DNA from: Brassica napus
Taxonomy: Eukaryota; Streptophyta; Magnoliopsida; Brassicales; Brassicaceae
DNA length: 64,000 bases
Assembly (NCBI RefSeq): GCF_020379485.1
Contig: NC_063446.1
Span: forward strand, 14,258,471-14,322,470
Reading direction: 5' to 3'
A model generated the notes under the pieces. The model made no database searches. It was not told where the DNA came from and saw only the letters and a list, made by a program, of their open reading frames with translations. Position 1 is the stretch's first letter. The number at the start of each line of letters is the position of its first letter. A program made the translations under genes and the position numbers. Below, in pieces: positions 12,100 to 25,560 of this stretch.

Positions 12100-13006
12100 C
12101 AAACTAAAAGATGCAAATGAAATATGATGACTTCTTTTATTACCAAAAAGTTGTTGCTCCTCTGAAAAATATTGAGTTGGTAAACAATCCCATACTGATA
12201 AATGAAGAAGCGAGGAGCAAGTGTATATGTCCAGGATCCTCCCTCTAATATTCGTATGTTTGGGATATTATTGCTCAACACTCCACCAAGACTCCCAGCT
12301 TTTATCAACTAGAATTCCTATATCACCACGATCATCCAACCATCGTTTCCAATCAGTCTAATCATCAACTGTCTTTTGTCACTCAAACCATGAAGGATTG
12401 AATATGAACGGTGCAAACAACCAAGAGCCAACCCTGAACCACATAGATACCGTTATAAACAATCAACAATAACAGTAGATCTAGTCCCTTCACAAAGTGA
12501 TTTCTTGAGTAGAATATGTAGTTCTCTGCAAATTTGGCATGGAATACAACAAAACCACGTCCTGTTGGTCTGTATTTGGACCCACCGTGTAAGATTGTTC
12601 TCCCATAGTAATGTGACTTTGTCCCAAGCTGGAACGTGAAGAACACAGAGCGAAAACCTTCCTCCAAACCAATCTCCATTACCATAGGCAACACCATCAA
12701 GAACCATAGCTGAAATATTGACTGTGTAGCCAGAGCCTGTTCAAGAGCGGCTAGCTGATTCGGAGTTACGAGCCTTAGGATCTCTTTCTATGCTCCACTC
12801 ATAACCATGTACATACGCCCATACAAGAATGCATAAACCGTAATCACCGTGAGCTGAAACAAACACAAAACTTAGCCCTAAAAGGTTTACTTGTGGAGGA
12901 AGAAAGATATTAACTTGTGGGAACATACCTTGCTAGAATGAGTGCATCCTGTAAAAGTCGAACCTAGGCCCTAAACGGTAAACATCACGAATTAGCGTTT
13001 GCTCAC
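12100..13006 (-). pseudogene. callose synthase (GSL) pseudogene, 3' segment
   Basis: The minus strand encodes the C-terminal part of a glucan synthase-like protein. Starting at the insertion junction it reads EQTLIRDVYRLG, then FLYGRMYMVMSG, then PNQLAALEQALATQSIFQLW, HYYGRTILHGGSKYRPTGRG, FVVFHAKFAENY, and finally RFFIYQYGIVYQLNI near 12180. Callose synthases are large plasma-membrane enzymes making beta-1,3-glucan. Inactivating changes are visible: a TAG after MVMSGA, a TAG after RMHSF, TGA in place of Trp in the FEWQK region, further stops near 12260-12330, and loss of about a dozen codons between EEGFRS and VFFTFQLGT. Its 5' continuation lies beyond the copia element at 18881-19790. Confidence 0.9.
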
Positions 13007-13345
13007 TGTAAGAATATGAGATGTAGTAGGAGTTTAGTATCCGGAGAATGAAGAACAGGAGAGAGAGAGATTGAGATTTAGATATTTAAGAGAGAGAAGG
13101 AGAGAATGATTTCCTTAACTTGAAAATTTTGGTAACAACACATATTTAAACTAATTTAGATCTGGACATATATAATAATAAATACATACAACATGCAAGT
13201 TTCTTGAGTAAAGAGAGAAGGCACAACTTCCAAAGTCATTTGCAGGTCTCCAACGATCGAATGGATACGTTTCTGTGGATGGGTGACAGAGAAAATAACT
13301 TGATGGATGATTAAGCATGGATAGGGATGATTCTTCTTCTCAATA
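13007..13345 (-). repeat. copia A 3' LTR
   Basis: 339 bp, matching 18415-18880 along its length apart from the GA expansion and one duplicated GATGATTAAGCATGGATAGG segment in the other copy. Confidence 0.88.
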
Positions 13346-15342
13346 CTCCCCCTCAAGCTTGAGCATAAGGAATAGCCAAACTTGGAAAGTCATGAACACA
13401 TCCCTCATTAAAACCTTAGTGTGCAAAACCCAGTGGGACAAAAACACACTAAGGAAAAAGAGTAGATGATTCATGAAAAAGAGGATCATGATCTGGACAA
13501 GTCTATATATGAGTCCTAACCTTGGATGAATGGACTCACAAGCTTTGGTGCTTGCTCCTTTGGTGAAGATGTCAGCAAGTTGATCTTCACTCCTTGTGTA
13601 GCAAGGCAATAGTTTCTCCACAGCTTGTCTCACCTTGTGACAATCCACCTCAATGTGTTTTGTCCTCTCATGAAATACTGAGTTTGATGCTATATGAATA
13701 CCCGCCTGATTATCACAATGCATTGTGATTGGTGTTGTTGTCTCTATGCCCAAATCTCCAAGCAGGTTTCTGATCCAAATAAGTTCACTAGTGAGCTTCC
13801 TCATTGCTTTATACTCTGCTTCAGCACTTGAACATAAAACCACCTTTTGCTTCTTGCTCTTCCAAGTTACCAAGTTGCCTCCAATGAAAGTGCAATAGCC
13901 TGTTGTAGACCTCTTGTCCACTCTATCACCAGCCCAATATGCATCACAATATCCCACAATCTATGTGCTCTTGTTGCAGCCCATCCGTACGCCTTTACCC
14001 GGAGCTTCTCTCAGATACCTCATGATCCTTTCCACCATATTCCAATGATGAACTTTAGGTGCTTGCATATGTTGGCTGACTTGATTCACAGAAAAGCAGA
14101 TGTCTGGTCTTGTAATGGTTAGATAGATCAGCTTCCCAACCATTCTCCTATAGAGTTTAAAGTCTCAAAATGGCTTATTTTCAATTTCCCCCTCACGCAA
14201 GACTTTGTATCCTTCTTCAAGAGGTGTCTTAGCTATTCTTTCTCCAAGCTTTTCTGCCTCATTTAAAAGATCAAGCGTGTACTTTCTTTGAGATAAGAAA
14301 AGCCTCTCTTTAGAGCGACACATTTCTATCCCTAGAAAGTACTTTAGCTCACCCAAATCTTTAATATCAAAAGTAGACTTAAGAAAAGCTTTGGTTGAGA
14401 TGATACTATCCTTGTCACTTCCTGTTATGATAATATCATCAACATAAATCAGAATCACCACAATTCCTTGCTTGCTTGTGAGGGTGAAGAGTGTATGATC
14501 AGCTTCAGATTTTACAAACCCTCTTCCATTGAGAGTTGTACTCAGCTTGTGATACCAAGCTCTTGGTGATTGCTTCAATCCATAGATAGCCTTCTTCAAT
14601 CTAAGGATGTTCCCTGGTTTCACAAAGTCTTCCATTCCCGGAGGTGGCCTCATATAAACCTCATCCTCTAATTCTCCTTGAAGAAAATCATTCTTGACAT
14701 TCATCTGCCATAATCCCACTCCAAATTGACTGCTAAGAAGAGTATAATTCTTATGGTGTGGAGCTTAGCTACTGGTGTAAAAGTTTCCAGATAGTCTTCT
14801 CCATATACTTGAGTGTATCCTCTTGCAACTAGCCTTGTCTTCTTCCTCTCTGGTTTCTCATTAGCTAGATACTTGATGGTGAAGAGTAGGCGACTTGTTA
14901 CTGCTTTCTTTCCTTTGGGAAACTCAGTTTCATACCAAGTATCATTCTTGATCATGGCACCGATTTCGTCTCCAACTGACTCTGTCCACTCATCTAGCTC
15001 CATTGCTTCTTCATAAGTCTTTGAAATGTACTCTTGATCCAGATTGCTGATAAAGACTACATGCTCTTGAGGGTAACTTGCCAAAGAACAGATTGCTTGG
15101 ATAGAATGAGCCATTGCATTGTTGTTGAAGTATACTTTTATGTCAACCCACTTGGATGGTTTCTTCACCCTAGTGCTTCTTCTCAAAGGTTGAATCTGTT
15201 GTTGCATTCCATCTTGATCATGGACATCTAAATCGTGGATAGCTTCTTCGTGGATAACTTCCTCGCGGATAACTTAATCATTGATAGCTGCTTCTTTGTG
15301 GATAGCTTCCTCGTGAATAACTTGCAAATTAGGTTGATTTCC

Positions 15343-15353
15343 CCCCCCCCCCT
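15343..15353. repeat. poly-C run in copia A
   Basis: About 11 consecutive C residues inside the region before the reverse transcriptase. It is likely to be length-variable and error-prone in assemblies. Confidence 0.9.
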
Positions 15354-16382
15354 CATGATCAGGATAGACTGTTTCTGCTACTGGTGCAGCTTCATCAACA
15401 ACTGGTGCAACTTCATCAACAACATGAGGTGTAGGTGAAGTGCTCGGTACCCCCATTGGTTTGAGGCTGACTGATGCCTAGGCTTTCCAGAATGATTCTC
15501 AAGTTGTTTGCCCTATCAGAAGATCCTTGTGAGAGATCCTGAAGGCTTTCCCAACTCTTCTCATCATAGTACCCTTTTGATTCCACAAACTTCACATCCT
15601 TTGAGACACGAACCCTTCTTGATTTTTGATCATAGCACTAATATCCCTTATGAGTTGGAGAGTAACCAATGAACATAGCCTTTGAGCTTTTAGCATCAAG
15701 CTTGTTCCTCTGCTCCCATGGTATCAACACAAAACAGAGGCACCCAAATACACGCAAGTGGTCCAAAGATGGTTTGGTCTTGTTTAAGACCTCAAATGGA
15801 GACAAGTCATTGAGGACTTTAGTTGGAGTCATATTGATAAGATAGTAGCAGACATCACAACATCACTCCAGAATCTTTTTGGAACATTTGTGTGGAACAT
15901 CATTGATCTTGCTACCTCAATCAAGTGTTTGTTCTTCCTCTCAGCAACTTCATTCTGTTGAGGAGTGTAAGGACAACTTGTCTGGTGAGTAATCCCATGT
16001 TGAGCAAGATATTGCTTGAATGTCTGACTTGTATACTCTCCACCATTATCAGACCTTAGAAGTTTTAGCTTGGCATTGAAATGGTTGCAGATATGGGTCT
16101 GGAAATTCTTGAAAGCATCCAACACCCTGTCCTTAGACTGAATCAGTGTCACCCAAGTGTATTTGGACTTCTCATCAATGAAGGTGACAAAGTATTTGTG
16201 GTTCTCTCTGGACACACACAGAGCAGTTCATACATCAGAGTGAACAAGGTCAAAACATCTTTCATATATGGTGCTAGACTATGGGAAGACTGTTCTACAA
16301 TGCTCCCCCAATATGCAAGCTTCACAATCATCATTCTTTAAGACTGCACCTGGAAGCATCAGGTTTAGGGCTCTGGTATGAG

Positions 16383-17503
16383 TGATGTGACCCAGATCGA
16401 GCATCGAACGGCTCAGATCATGGATACGGCCCAAGGTGGCGTTCTTGTCAACCAGCTCGACCAAACCGAGGTTTTCATGTCGGATCATGCCAGTCTTGCT
16501 GCCTGTGATAGTCTATCTGATCATTCCGTCCATGCTGATCATAATTTCCCATTGGATCGTGTTGACTAGACCATCCGTACCGTCCCATCCGATCACCCCG
16601 ACCGTACCGCACGTGTTGTCCACTGCATCGACCTACAGACGCCTGTAATGGAGCTCAGTCTTGAACCACGACCTAGAGATGGAATTGATCAACCCACATC
16701 ACTTCTTTCCCAACCATTTCAACATTCTAAGACTGATCGTGAAGTCAGAATCCACTTGGAACGAGAAGAATCCAAAGATGTTCACAGATTTTCCCTTATG
16801 GCCCTTTTGGTGCGTCCCGCGTGTCCCGAAGGCTGTACTGAAGTTCTTACTTCAGTGTCCGACCCTATGATGGATTTTTATCTTTCATATTTCACTAAGG
16901 CATAGATACTTGAGCTGTCCAAGGACTTGTTTCACAACAGTACACAACTTGGTTCAGCAGATCATCCGATAGTTCAGTCCGTTCATGTTAATCACCCGAC
17001 AGGCCGTCTGGATCGTCCTGATCACGTCATAATCCTTACACCAAGTACCAGCACGACCAGAATGAACCTGGGCAGAAGGAGAAGTCACTTTGACCAGTCT
17101 TCATCAATTTCACCAACTTTGACTCCCTTTATTATTTTCTAGTCAATGTTGTCTTTTCCTAGGTTTGCATTTCCCGTAATTGTTTATGGCTTTCTTTGAC
17201 TACAAATCCTATATATATGGCTCATAAGCCACGAAATAAAGCAGATTGTTTTCCCCTTTTTATGAGTTTATCTCTTTGTTCTCTGTTTAGAACACCTCTT
17301 AGTTTCTTGGTGAGGTTATCTCCAAGTTTCAATCCTTCTTTTGTTGGACCGGTGCGTCACATCCGGCAACGATCGAAGTCTGGTAGTATCAAGAGGTCTT
17401 TCCGCAGCCTTTTGTGTCACCATTCATCCCATCCAGTTCTCCTTTGGAGTTCATATTTATTCCTTATCAATCCGGTTGAGTGTTCGTTCCTTAGGGTTCT
17501 TCA
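16383..17503 (+). mobile_element. solo LTR of another LTR retrotransposon inside copia A
   Basis: 1121 bp beginning TGATGTGACCC and ending GGTTCTTCA, flanked by exact 5-bp duplications ATGAG at 16378-16382 and 17504-17508. It interrupts the copia pre-integrase region between LWHARLGNPH and ALNLMLPG. A TATA-like CCTATATATATGG near 17208 and AATAAA near 17236 suggest plus orientation. The base composition is more GC-rich than its surroundings. The length suits a Gypsy-type (Athila/Tat-like) LTR, but the family is not identified. No internal coding region is present. Confidence 0.85.
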
Positions 17504-18414
17504 ATGAGGATTCCCCAACCTAGCATGCCATAATGTGCTATCAACCACGTTGTAGGTACTCGCCAAATAGTGAGAAGTAGATGGTCCAGACATCCCGGTC
17601 TTCTGAAGATGATAGAGATCGTTGTGAATGAGTCATTTTCTCATCACATGGCATGTCTTTAAGTCTTGAAATTCAACTTCATCTGGTCTGAAGACAACCT
17701 GACAACTAAGATCAATCGTAGCATTCCTCACTGATAGCAGATTTGATGTAAACGATGGCATATACAAGGCAGTTGATTCCCTATCAAACAGCCTAAGGTT
17801 CCCTATCCCTTCTATCTTAACCTTATCACCATTTGTTATAAGAACATTCTCTAAGGTAGGCTGGACATCACTAATCAAGTTCCTATCACTAATCATGTGA
17901 TGACTTGCTCCTGAATCTATAATGATAGGTTTAGAGTCAAGAGAGTGTGTATCAGCCTTCTTGGATGAAATAAAGGCTTTGATAAAGGAATGTAAGTCAC
18001 TCATGGTCGCAGGACCATCAGTGTTGGCTGCACTATCAATACTTCTCCACGTTTCTCCTTCATTTGTACCACCATTGACAGATGAATACATGGTTTTTCC
18101 TTGAATTGATGGATGCTCAAACACCTTGATTACATTCTTGGCGAGATTCAAATCACTTCTTCTTCGCATATTATGATTCTTATGTTGTTCCTTAGCCTTC
18201 TTGTACTCTGGAACCAACACCATATTTGAGTTCTCCCTCATAGAGAGATGTGGACCAGTGGACAATAGACTGTTCCTACTGTTTTTAAGACAGGCTGGAC
18301 TTTGATGAAGCATTTCCGGATATGGCTGAAGCTTTCTTGAGTTCCAGAGAATAAGGTAAACTCCTCTACTTTGAGAAAGAAATAGATTTGCGGAAGCTTT
18401 TGAGAAGTTTACCA

Positions 18415-18880
<466 letters not shown>

Positions 18881-19790
18881 CTCCCCCTCATGCTACTTTA
18901 GCTTCAAGAATAGAGATAGGGTTCAACCCCACATCTCGTCCCTGTCCAATTTGAATATACTCATGATGTGTAATGTATCCCCCACGTAAAGTTGAATTGA
19001 AACCTACATGCATTGCGAAACTAATCAGTATCTGCTTTGGTTATGCTTGGAACTAACTGTTAATCCTCTATAGATGCCATTACCTCCAAAGATATCCTCA
19101 CTCAGGTTTATTACTTTTGAAGCCTTGCTCACACCACCTCTTTTTATGAGAAAGATTATGTCAAATATGTTAGGACGGCCATAATGGAACCGGACGCTGC
19201 AATAATAAAAGAAACAATAGGCATGGGCATATTATCAGAGACCCGAAAATCGACCCGGGAACCGAACCAAAAAAGTCAAAACCTTGAAACCAGACAAAAC
19301 TTACAAACACCCGAAATGTTCATGTGTCTTTAAACCCAAAAGCAGAAACTGTATCAAGAACCGAATGTGTACCCGAATACTCAAAATATTAACTATATAA
19401 CTAAAAATATAATTTATAAACATAAAAATATTTTTTTTTAAAAGAAAACCTGAATATTTTCTGTTTTTTCATGTTAAGTAGTGTTTAACTCAAGTTTTTG
19501 GTTTTTGTCAGGTTTTTAGTTTTAAACCCGAACAAATCCAAATTATCAGTAATATGATTCTGTTTAAGGACTCAAAAAAAATAGACCCGGACCAATGCTG
19601 AAAAGCTTAATATGCCAAAAGCTTAATATGCAAGCTTAGTTCTGTCTCTGAATGAGACTCCACTCATTCTTGATTTAACCATTGTGCAAACGAACATACC
19701 TCAGAGGATTTGCCAAGATTCTTTGGCCAGTTGTCACTAAGCTACTTTCCTGATTGGACATGAACCAGGCTAATGAAGAAAAACTACACC
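18881..19790 (-). pseudogene. callose synthase (GSL) pseudogene, 5' segment
   Basis: Three exons of the same gene as 12100-13006, with standard splice sites. The first, about 19785-19700, reads LAWFMSNQESSLVTTGQR then ILANPL. The second, 19196-19084, reads VRFHYGRPNIFD then RGGVSKASKVINLSEDIFGG. The third, 19003 to about 18886, reads FNSTLRGGYITHHEYIQIGQ, GRDVGLNPIS and ILEAKVA, then a TGA where the family has Cys. The copia element begins immediately after. Intron 19197-19699 holds an inserted AT-rich segment with ACCCGAA-type motifs. Nothing of the gene's first two-thirds is present, so the fragment was truncated before or at duplication. Confidence 0.9.
19205..19640. mobile_element. degenerate non-autonomous element with CCCGAA/CCCGG motifs in a GSL intron
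   Basis: Enriched at both ends for ACCCGAAA/ACCCGGG motifs around an AT-rich core, starting near TAGGCATGGGCAT. No clear target duplication was found. The class (hAT-like MITE) is an inference. Confidence 0.35.
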
Positions 19791-19974
19791 AAGAAAGGGA
19801 GAAACATAAGAACAGAATGGGCCTTAGCCTGTGGGCCTCAGCTGAGCTATTGCTACCCTAAAGCCCAAATTTTAACGACTAATCTTCTACGAGCACCGGT
19901 TTATTGATTTTTTTTTTTTTTTTTCTGAAACGAGATTATAGTAAATTACTAATCAACCTGATAAAGGGGAATAA

Positions 19975-20600
19975 TAGTGTTGGTCATTTTATCCGGACCC
20001 GAAGACCCAACCCGAAAATTTCTAGTTCGGGAAGGAACCAAACCGATCATTTTACGCTATTGGATCTTGTTGTGGAGGACTCGGGGGTCCTGGACCCGAC
20101 CCGAGTTGAACCTGATACCCGATGCGGTACCCAAAATACCTGAGACTTATAGTATATATTAGGTATATATGGTTGTTTCAGTATATCTTTGGTATTATAG
20201 GTATTTTTTTAGGTTTCAGATTTGGGTTTTCAGTATGGTTTTGGGTAAACTTTTAGATTTTCAAAATATAATTCGAATAATCAGATAAAATTTTGGGTAT
20301 TTTTATATCTTCGAATCAGATTTTGGGTAAAATTTCAGATATTTTTGGGTATTTAAATATTTTCAAGTATTTTTTTTGTCTTTTGTGGTATTTTTTTTGG
20401 ACTGGACCCGAACGAAACCCGACCCGGTACCGAACCGAACTCGAACAAAAAGTTCTAATCACCCTGTTGGATCCAACTATCTAAGACCCGAACCAACCCC
20501 GAACCGACAAATTCTAGTTACCCTATTGGATCTAAATATCTAAGACCCCAAAAGATCCGGATCCGACAAAATTTGAGACTCGAATGCCCATGCCTAAAAT
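19975..20600. mobile_element. degenerate non-autonomous element, ACCCGAACCCGAC-rich
   Basis: Both ends are dense in ACCCGA/GGACCCGA motifs with a T-rich GGGTATTTT core, ending at ATGCCCATGCCTA. The right end is an inverted copy of the 13-bp start of the element near 19213. The boundaries on the left are unclear. Confidence 0.4.
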
Positions 20601-20687
20601 TGTCAATCAAAATTGAACAAAATATCGAAATCTAATGTTACAAGTCTAGTTTCGCTACCCGACCACTCTGGCGCGTTCTACTAGACT

Positions 20688-21624
20688 TAGAGATGGCAAT
20701 TATTGACCTGGACTGCGGGCCTGACCCATACATGACTGTCGCGGAACGGTATTTGGCTGGAGTTTTCTAAGTCCGCAAATTTGCGGGCCTCGCGGGATGG
20801 GTTGTTGCGGGACTGGGCTGTTGCGGGATGGACCAAAGCGGGCAATGCAGGATTACAAGGACCCGCATCTTTTTTTTTGGTCAAACGTCTTTTTTCTTCA
20901 TTTCTTGTTTTACCTAAGAAAAATTAGAGAAAGAGAGAAAAAGGTGATTCGTGTGACTTCCCCCGAGAAAACGAAAGGAGCTCTAGTGATTACGGTTCGA
21001 GCTTCGGCTATGACGATTCGAATCTGGCGGTGTTTTATTTGGTGTTCTCTTTTTATTTACTTTGTGATTTGCAGTTTTGGTTTGGTGTTTGGTTTTATTT
21101 AATTTTTGGATTCATCAAACTAAAGCATTGGTTATGAACTTATGAGTTATAAGCATTGGTTATATGAACTTAAATCAGTAACGAGATTAAGCTATGGTTA
21201 GAGCCTTGTCGACTAAGCTATTTAATTCTATAACAAAGATGTCGTTCAGCTGAAAAACTGAGCTATAACAATGATGTCGTTCAGATGAAAGAGTTAGTCT
21301 TGTTACTGATTAGAGCCTTCTTCGATGTGTTTTCTATTCTTCATGTCCTCTTGTTACTGATTATTGTTCTCTCGTTACATCAATAGACTAGAATAGACAT
21401 CAAACCGTTGTGATCATGTTCGAAATATGTTTGGTCGTGCGGGCAGAAGTAGAATATCAGACGTTCTGCGGACCGACCCACGAAGACCTACTAATATTGT
21501 GGTACGGGATTGGGTTAGTCATTTCAGAGACTGCAGTCCGCGCGGACGTGGCCTGCAGTAACCCGCTTGAAGACAAACCCACTGCGGTACGGAACGGGAC
21601 GGATAAACCTGTTTGCTATCTCTA
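20688..21624. mobile_element. non-autonomous hAT-type DNA transposon
   Basis: 937 bp with terminal inverted repeats TAGAGATGGCAA / TTGCTATCTCTA (one mismatch) and an exact 8-bp target duplication ACTAGACT at 20680-20687 and 21625-21632. Subterminal GCGGG/CCCGC motifs are abundant at both ends, as in hAT elements. No transposase is encoded; the internal 101-codon frame at 20797-21102 shows no domain. Confidence 0.85.
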
Positions 21625-21800
21625 ACTAGACTATGCCATTGTCCTTAGGTATAGGTTACCGTTTTAAACCGTTGACGAGAATCACGGAAAGGTAATTTTC
21701 ACCTCGTTAACTCGGTTGCTGAGACTTTTCATGTGATTTAAGAGTAGCTGGTTCCCAAAGATCTCATTGGGACCTGTAATCTTCACTAAAAATTAAGACT

Positions 21801-22058
21801 TTGATGCCAAGAAATGAGAGAGTTCCGAGACACTACCTGAGAAGAACAAACTATACACATTCGCCTCCGACGCCGAAAGAGAATGCAGGAGTCGGGGCTG
21901 TAAACGTCCATGCCTCCGTACAAGTAAGGTCTCTAGAACCTACACAGAAATTGTCAACCACGCTACCAAAGCTGATCAAGGGAGAACTAGGGCACTGGGA
22001 TGTGCGTTTCAACCAACTGATGACACCGCAACGATCCTTTTCTTTTCCAAACTACTAG
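21801..22058 (+). CDS. unassigned 85-codon ORF (doubtful)
   Basis: The region 21640-22080 has a higher GC content than the AT-rich DNA that follows, and could be a gene relic. The predicted product is basic and Pro/Thr-rich with no domain I recognise. The opposite strand also has an open stretch. I cannot decide whether either is real. Confidence 0.15.
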   Translation: MMPRNERVPRHYLRRTNYTHSPPTPKENAGVGAVNVHASVQVRSLEPTQKLSTTLPKLIKGELGHWDVRFNQLMTPQRSFSFPNY

Positions 22059-22195
22059 TTAAGTTCCTCAGGTTCAATAAACAAACCGCAGAGAAATTTC
22101 CAATTGGATTATGTTTGGTCTTAGAGATGACAAAAACGATGTTGACTTAAAAAAAAAAAAACAACTATGACTTGGAAACGTTAATTAATACAAAA

Positions 22196-23205
22196 CTAGA
22201 TTTGGACCCGCACTATTAATTTCATGTTTATATATATTTTACATAATTAGAGTATATTTTTTAAGTTATTTATATATTTAAATGTTTATATATAATTATT
22301 TTAAATATAACAATTTGATAGTTTTCATGTTGTAAGTTAATTGATTATTTCAAATCATCACATATATTTGGTATTTTTTATTATATATATTTTAAAATTA
22401 TTTTTTATTCAATTATTATGATCTTGATCCGTAATCAAAGCGCGAGATTTCTTTTATCATTATTTTTATCATTATTCATTTAAGATAATAACTATATATA
22501 TATAACTATATATATATTTAAGATAAGTTAATTTTATACATAAATTATCTAATTTACTAATGTTAACTCATTCTACCAACATATTATATTTCTAGCATAA
22601 ATTTTTAATGTTTGTGAAAATAAAATATATTAATTTATCATTTTAAAATAATTTTATCATATTTAGTTAAATACAATGTTTTATTTTAAAATGATAGATA
22701 TAACTATAAAATAGTAAAATTTGATATAATTTTTTCATTTTATAAAAGATAATTGAGTATATATATATTAATGTATAATAACATTAATTTCATTACTAAT
22801 TACAAAATTAGTGAAAATATTTATATACAATTTTTGATAATTAAGATATTGTTATAACGTTTTTCAACACATTTGTTAAAAAAATTAAATTTATAAATTT
22901 ATATTTTAAATTAAAAGATATCAAATTATATTATGATTTAAGTAGTTAAAAGATTATATATTAGCATTAAGGAAATACATTTAATAAAAAAAATTAAATT
23001 ATAATCCAAATTAAAATATCACACATGAATCAATGTGAGTTTGTTAACCAATCCGGGTTTTCAGAAGTCGATGTTATATTAGGAATGATACATTTAATCC
23101 ATATTATTAGTAATAAATGAATGATAACTGATTTTTAGTGAGAATTCATTTTTTAAAAAAATTACACATGAATCAAGGTTGTGACTTCTGTTTTAATATA
23201 TAAGA
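22196..23205 (-). mobile_element. non-autonomous Helitron
   Basis: Read on the minus strand, it starts TCTTATATATTAAAACAG at 23205 and ends in CTAG at 22196, with A before and T after, matching Helitron insertion between A and T. The 3' end reads GTGCGGGTCCAAATCTAG, but the usual hairpin is degraded. 1010 bp, AT-rich, no coding. Confidence 0.6.
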
Positions 23206-24988
23206 TTTATTTTTCAGATGTTTGATATATCTATCACATGCAATTATAAGAAATGCAATTATAAGACGAAATATCTAATCTATTAATTTAGGGTCTTATT
23301 TTTAATCTACTATTAACAAATCATAATAAGACCACTTAAAGAATTAGTTAGTATGACATATTTGATTATTTAAATTAATCAACCAACTATAAATTTGAAT
23401 TTTATTTTTTTAATTATAACAGAATCTGTTGAGAAAGAATCTAACAAAGTTTACAATTTTTTTTAAATAAAATAACACATTAATTGATTTCGTAATTAGT
23501 AATATAATATTAATATAAATTAATGTTAATTAAAATTTTATTCTAAAAGAAAAAATAAAAATTCTATTCTATTTTTTTTAAATAATTATATTCTGTATTA
23601 TATAAAAATAGAAGTGATTTATGAATTAAATACTAAAAAATATATTAAATATGTAAATTAACAAATTTTTATTTTTTTAATTGTTTCATTTAAATAAATT
23701 TTCACTCATCATTAAAATGGGTTAAAATTCATAAATTATGTAAAAGATTTATACAAAAGTAAATTTATTAACATAATTTAAACTTTTGTATCTGCAACTA
23801 TATATTATCTTTCATTTATTTTGAAACTATCAACAATATATTGTTTAAAAATGTTTATATGCAAAAATATAATAATATATGATAACCTGTAATTCATATA
23901 CTATTTAAAAAATATGTTATTAGAAAACTATGAAATTTTAATAATTAATTTAAAATATTAATGGCAAATCAAATTTTTAAAATAAAATTATTTTTTTTAT
24001 TTTAATTATAACAAAATCTTTTGAGAAAATTTTATAAAATGTTACCAAAAATTAAAATACTTTTTATAAAATAGTGTATTAATGTAGTAACAAAAACAAT
24101 TGCAAAATTCATGTAATCTTCTAAACTCAAAAATAGTAGTGTAATTTTTTAATGTTTTCTTTAAAAAATATACAATTTTGAAATAAAATATTCAAATTCA
24201 AAATTATAATATTTCAAATTGTGCAAAAGATAAAATCATAGATGATAAAAAATATTTTTTTAAATGCACCACAAAAAACAAACTATATATGTTGTAAAAA
24301 TCAAAGTAATCCAATATTTTGAAATCTTAGTTAAAATAAAAATAAAATTTAATATCATAACATCCAAAACAATATCTTATATCAATAAAATTTACTAAAA
24401 TAATATGATAGATGTTACTATATATAAAATTTGTAATACAACTATATTATTTAAACAAAACAGTGTTTTTACTTATAAATCCCGTAAAATACTAAAATGA
24501 TATATGTTAAAGTATATTTCTTAAACACAACATGTAAATATAAATTATCCTAAACATGCATATTTTCTATAATATAAATAATTTTTTTTTAAAAAATGTA
24601 TTATACGCAAAATGTATAAATTTAAAAAAAAATATTTTGAAAGAGGTTCTATTTGATTATTTCAGATTGTTATTTTATTGTTCATAATTCGTAAGTAATA
24701 AAAATTAATAACAAAGTAAAATGTATTAAACAAATCACTATATATTAATAATATCAAATAAGAATTATAAACAATAATATTATAGGGTTACACAATATAT
24801 AACACTAAATTAAAAATTATATATTTAAGATGTTTGTAATAATATCAAATACATGTATAAAATAAAAATATATATGCACGGAAAGTGCATCATAATCTAG
24901 TAATCAATTAATTTTGGACCATTAATTTAGGGTTCTGTTTATATCTACTGCTTAAGGTTGTCCTTTAAATTTTGGACTCATTCAAAAA
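23206..24988. other. AT-rich repeat-derived DNA with a Helitron 3' end
   Basis: Very AT-rich, with no supported gene. A plus-strand Helitron 3' terminus sits at 24876-24900 (hairpin GCAC-ggaaa-GTGC, then CTAG before T). Its 5' start was not found. Confidence 0.5.
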
Positions 24989-25164
24989 TCTAAACTATTA
25001 AAACAGAAGTACATTTTATACTTAACCCTGAGTTTTCTTTAATATTTACCATTTCATGCCACTTAAATTAAAACACAGCCGTTTTCATACCTCAACTTAC
25101 CCGGCCTGAAAATCTAACGTGTATAAAACCAAGTCAATCTAAAATCACGTGCTGAGTTAACTAA

Positions 25165-25560
25165 AATGCTAGGGTTTAATTTGGTTTGCACAAATCAAAA
25201 CAAAATATTTCTCGGTTAAATTTTATCTGCAGACAATATATACATAGTTTGGTTCACTACTTAAAAAACAAAATGTGTATATACTTGAGCATGGAATTAC
25301 GAATTCCTCGGTTAAATTTGGTCTGCATAAATCAAAACAAGCGTGTTGCAATACAAAATATTCCTCTGTTAATGTTTCTTGGTTAAATGTTGCAATCCAT
25401 AGTTCGGTCACGTTTTTGGTCTGCAGAATTAAACCCAAACCTGTTTCAATTGTTAGATATTCCTCGATTAGATGGTGAGCTGCAAAATCAAAAATTATAT
25501 ATATATATATCATTAGATGTTACCGGCGCACTAAATCAAAACAAATTGAACTTCCTCGAT
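25165..25560 (+). repeat. degenerate tandem repeats
   Basis: Four or five imperfect copies of a unit containing ATTCCTCGGTTAAAT, a variable spacer and GTCTGCAnAAATCAAAACA. The units vary in length (about 60-110 bp). Confidence 0.6.

Larger units (their letters stand above)
13346..18414 (-). pseudogene. copia A gag-pol remains
   Basis: Order on the minus strand: protease region near 17930 (IIDSGASHHMI); pre-integrase zinc region with LWHARLGNPH near 17540, then ALNLMLPG and CEACILG after the inserted solo LTR; integrase core 15829-16215 with the LRSDNGGEYTS and TPQQNEVAERKN motifs; GFCLCFVL-type integrase tail at 15638-15832; reverse transcriptase 14165-15207 with KARLVARGYTQ-like and IYVDDI motifs; RNase H 13340-14143 with GYCDAYWAGD and CSSAEAEYKAM. 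Stops and frame changes separate the pieces. Only about 500 bp lie between the 5' LTR and the protease, too little for a normal gag, and no CCHC knuckle is visible, so gag is mostly deleted. Confidence 0.88.

Noticed and set aside
12383..12926. Separate small ORFs as independent genes
   Set aside because: All are pieces of one GSL coding region read in different frames after stops and deletions.
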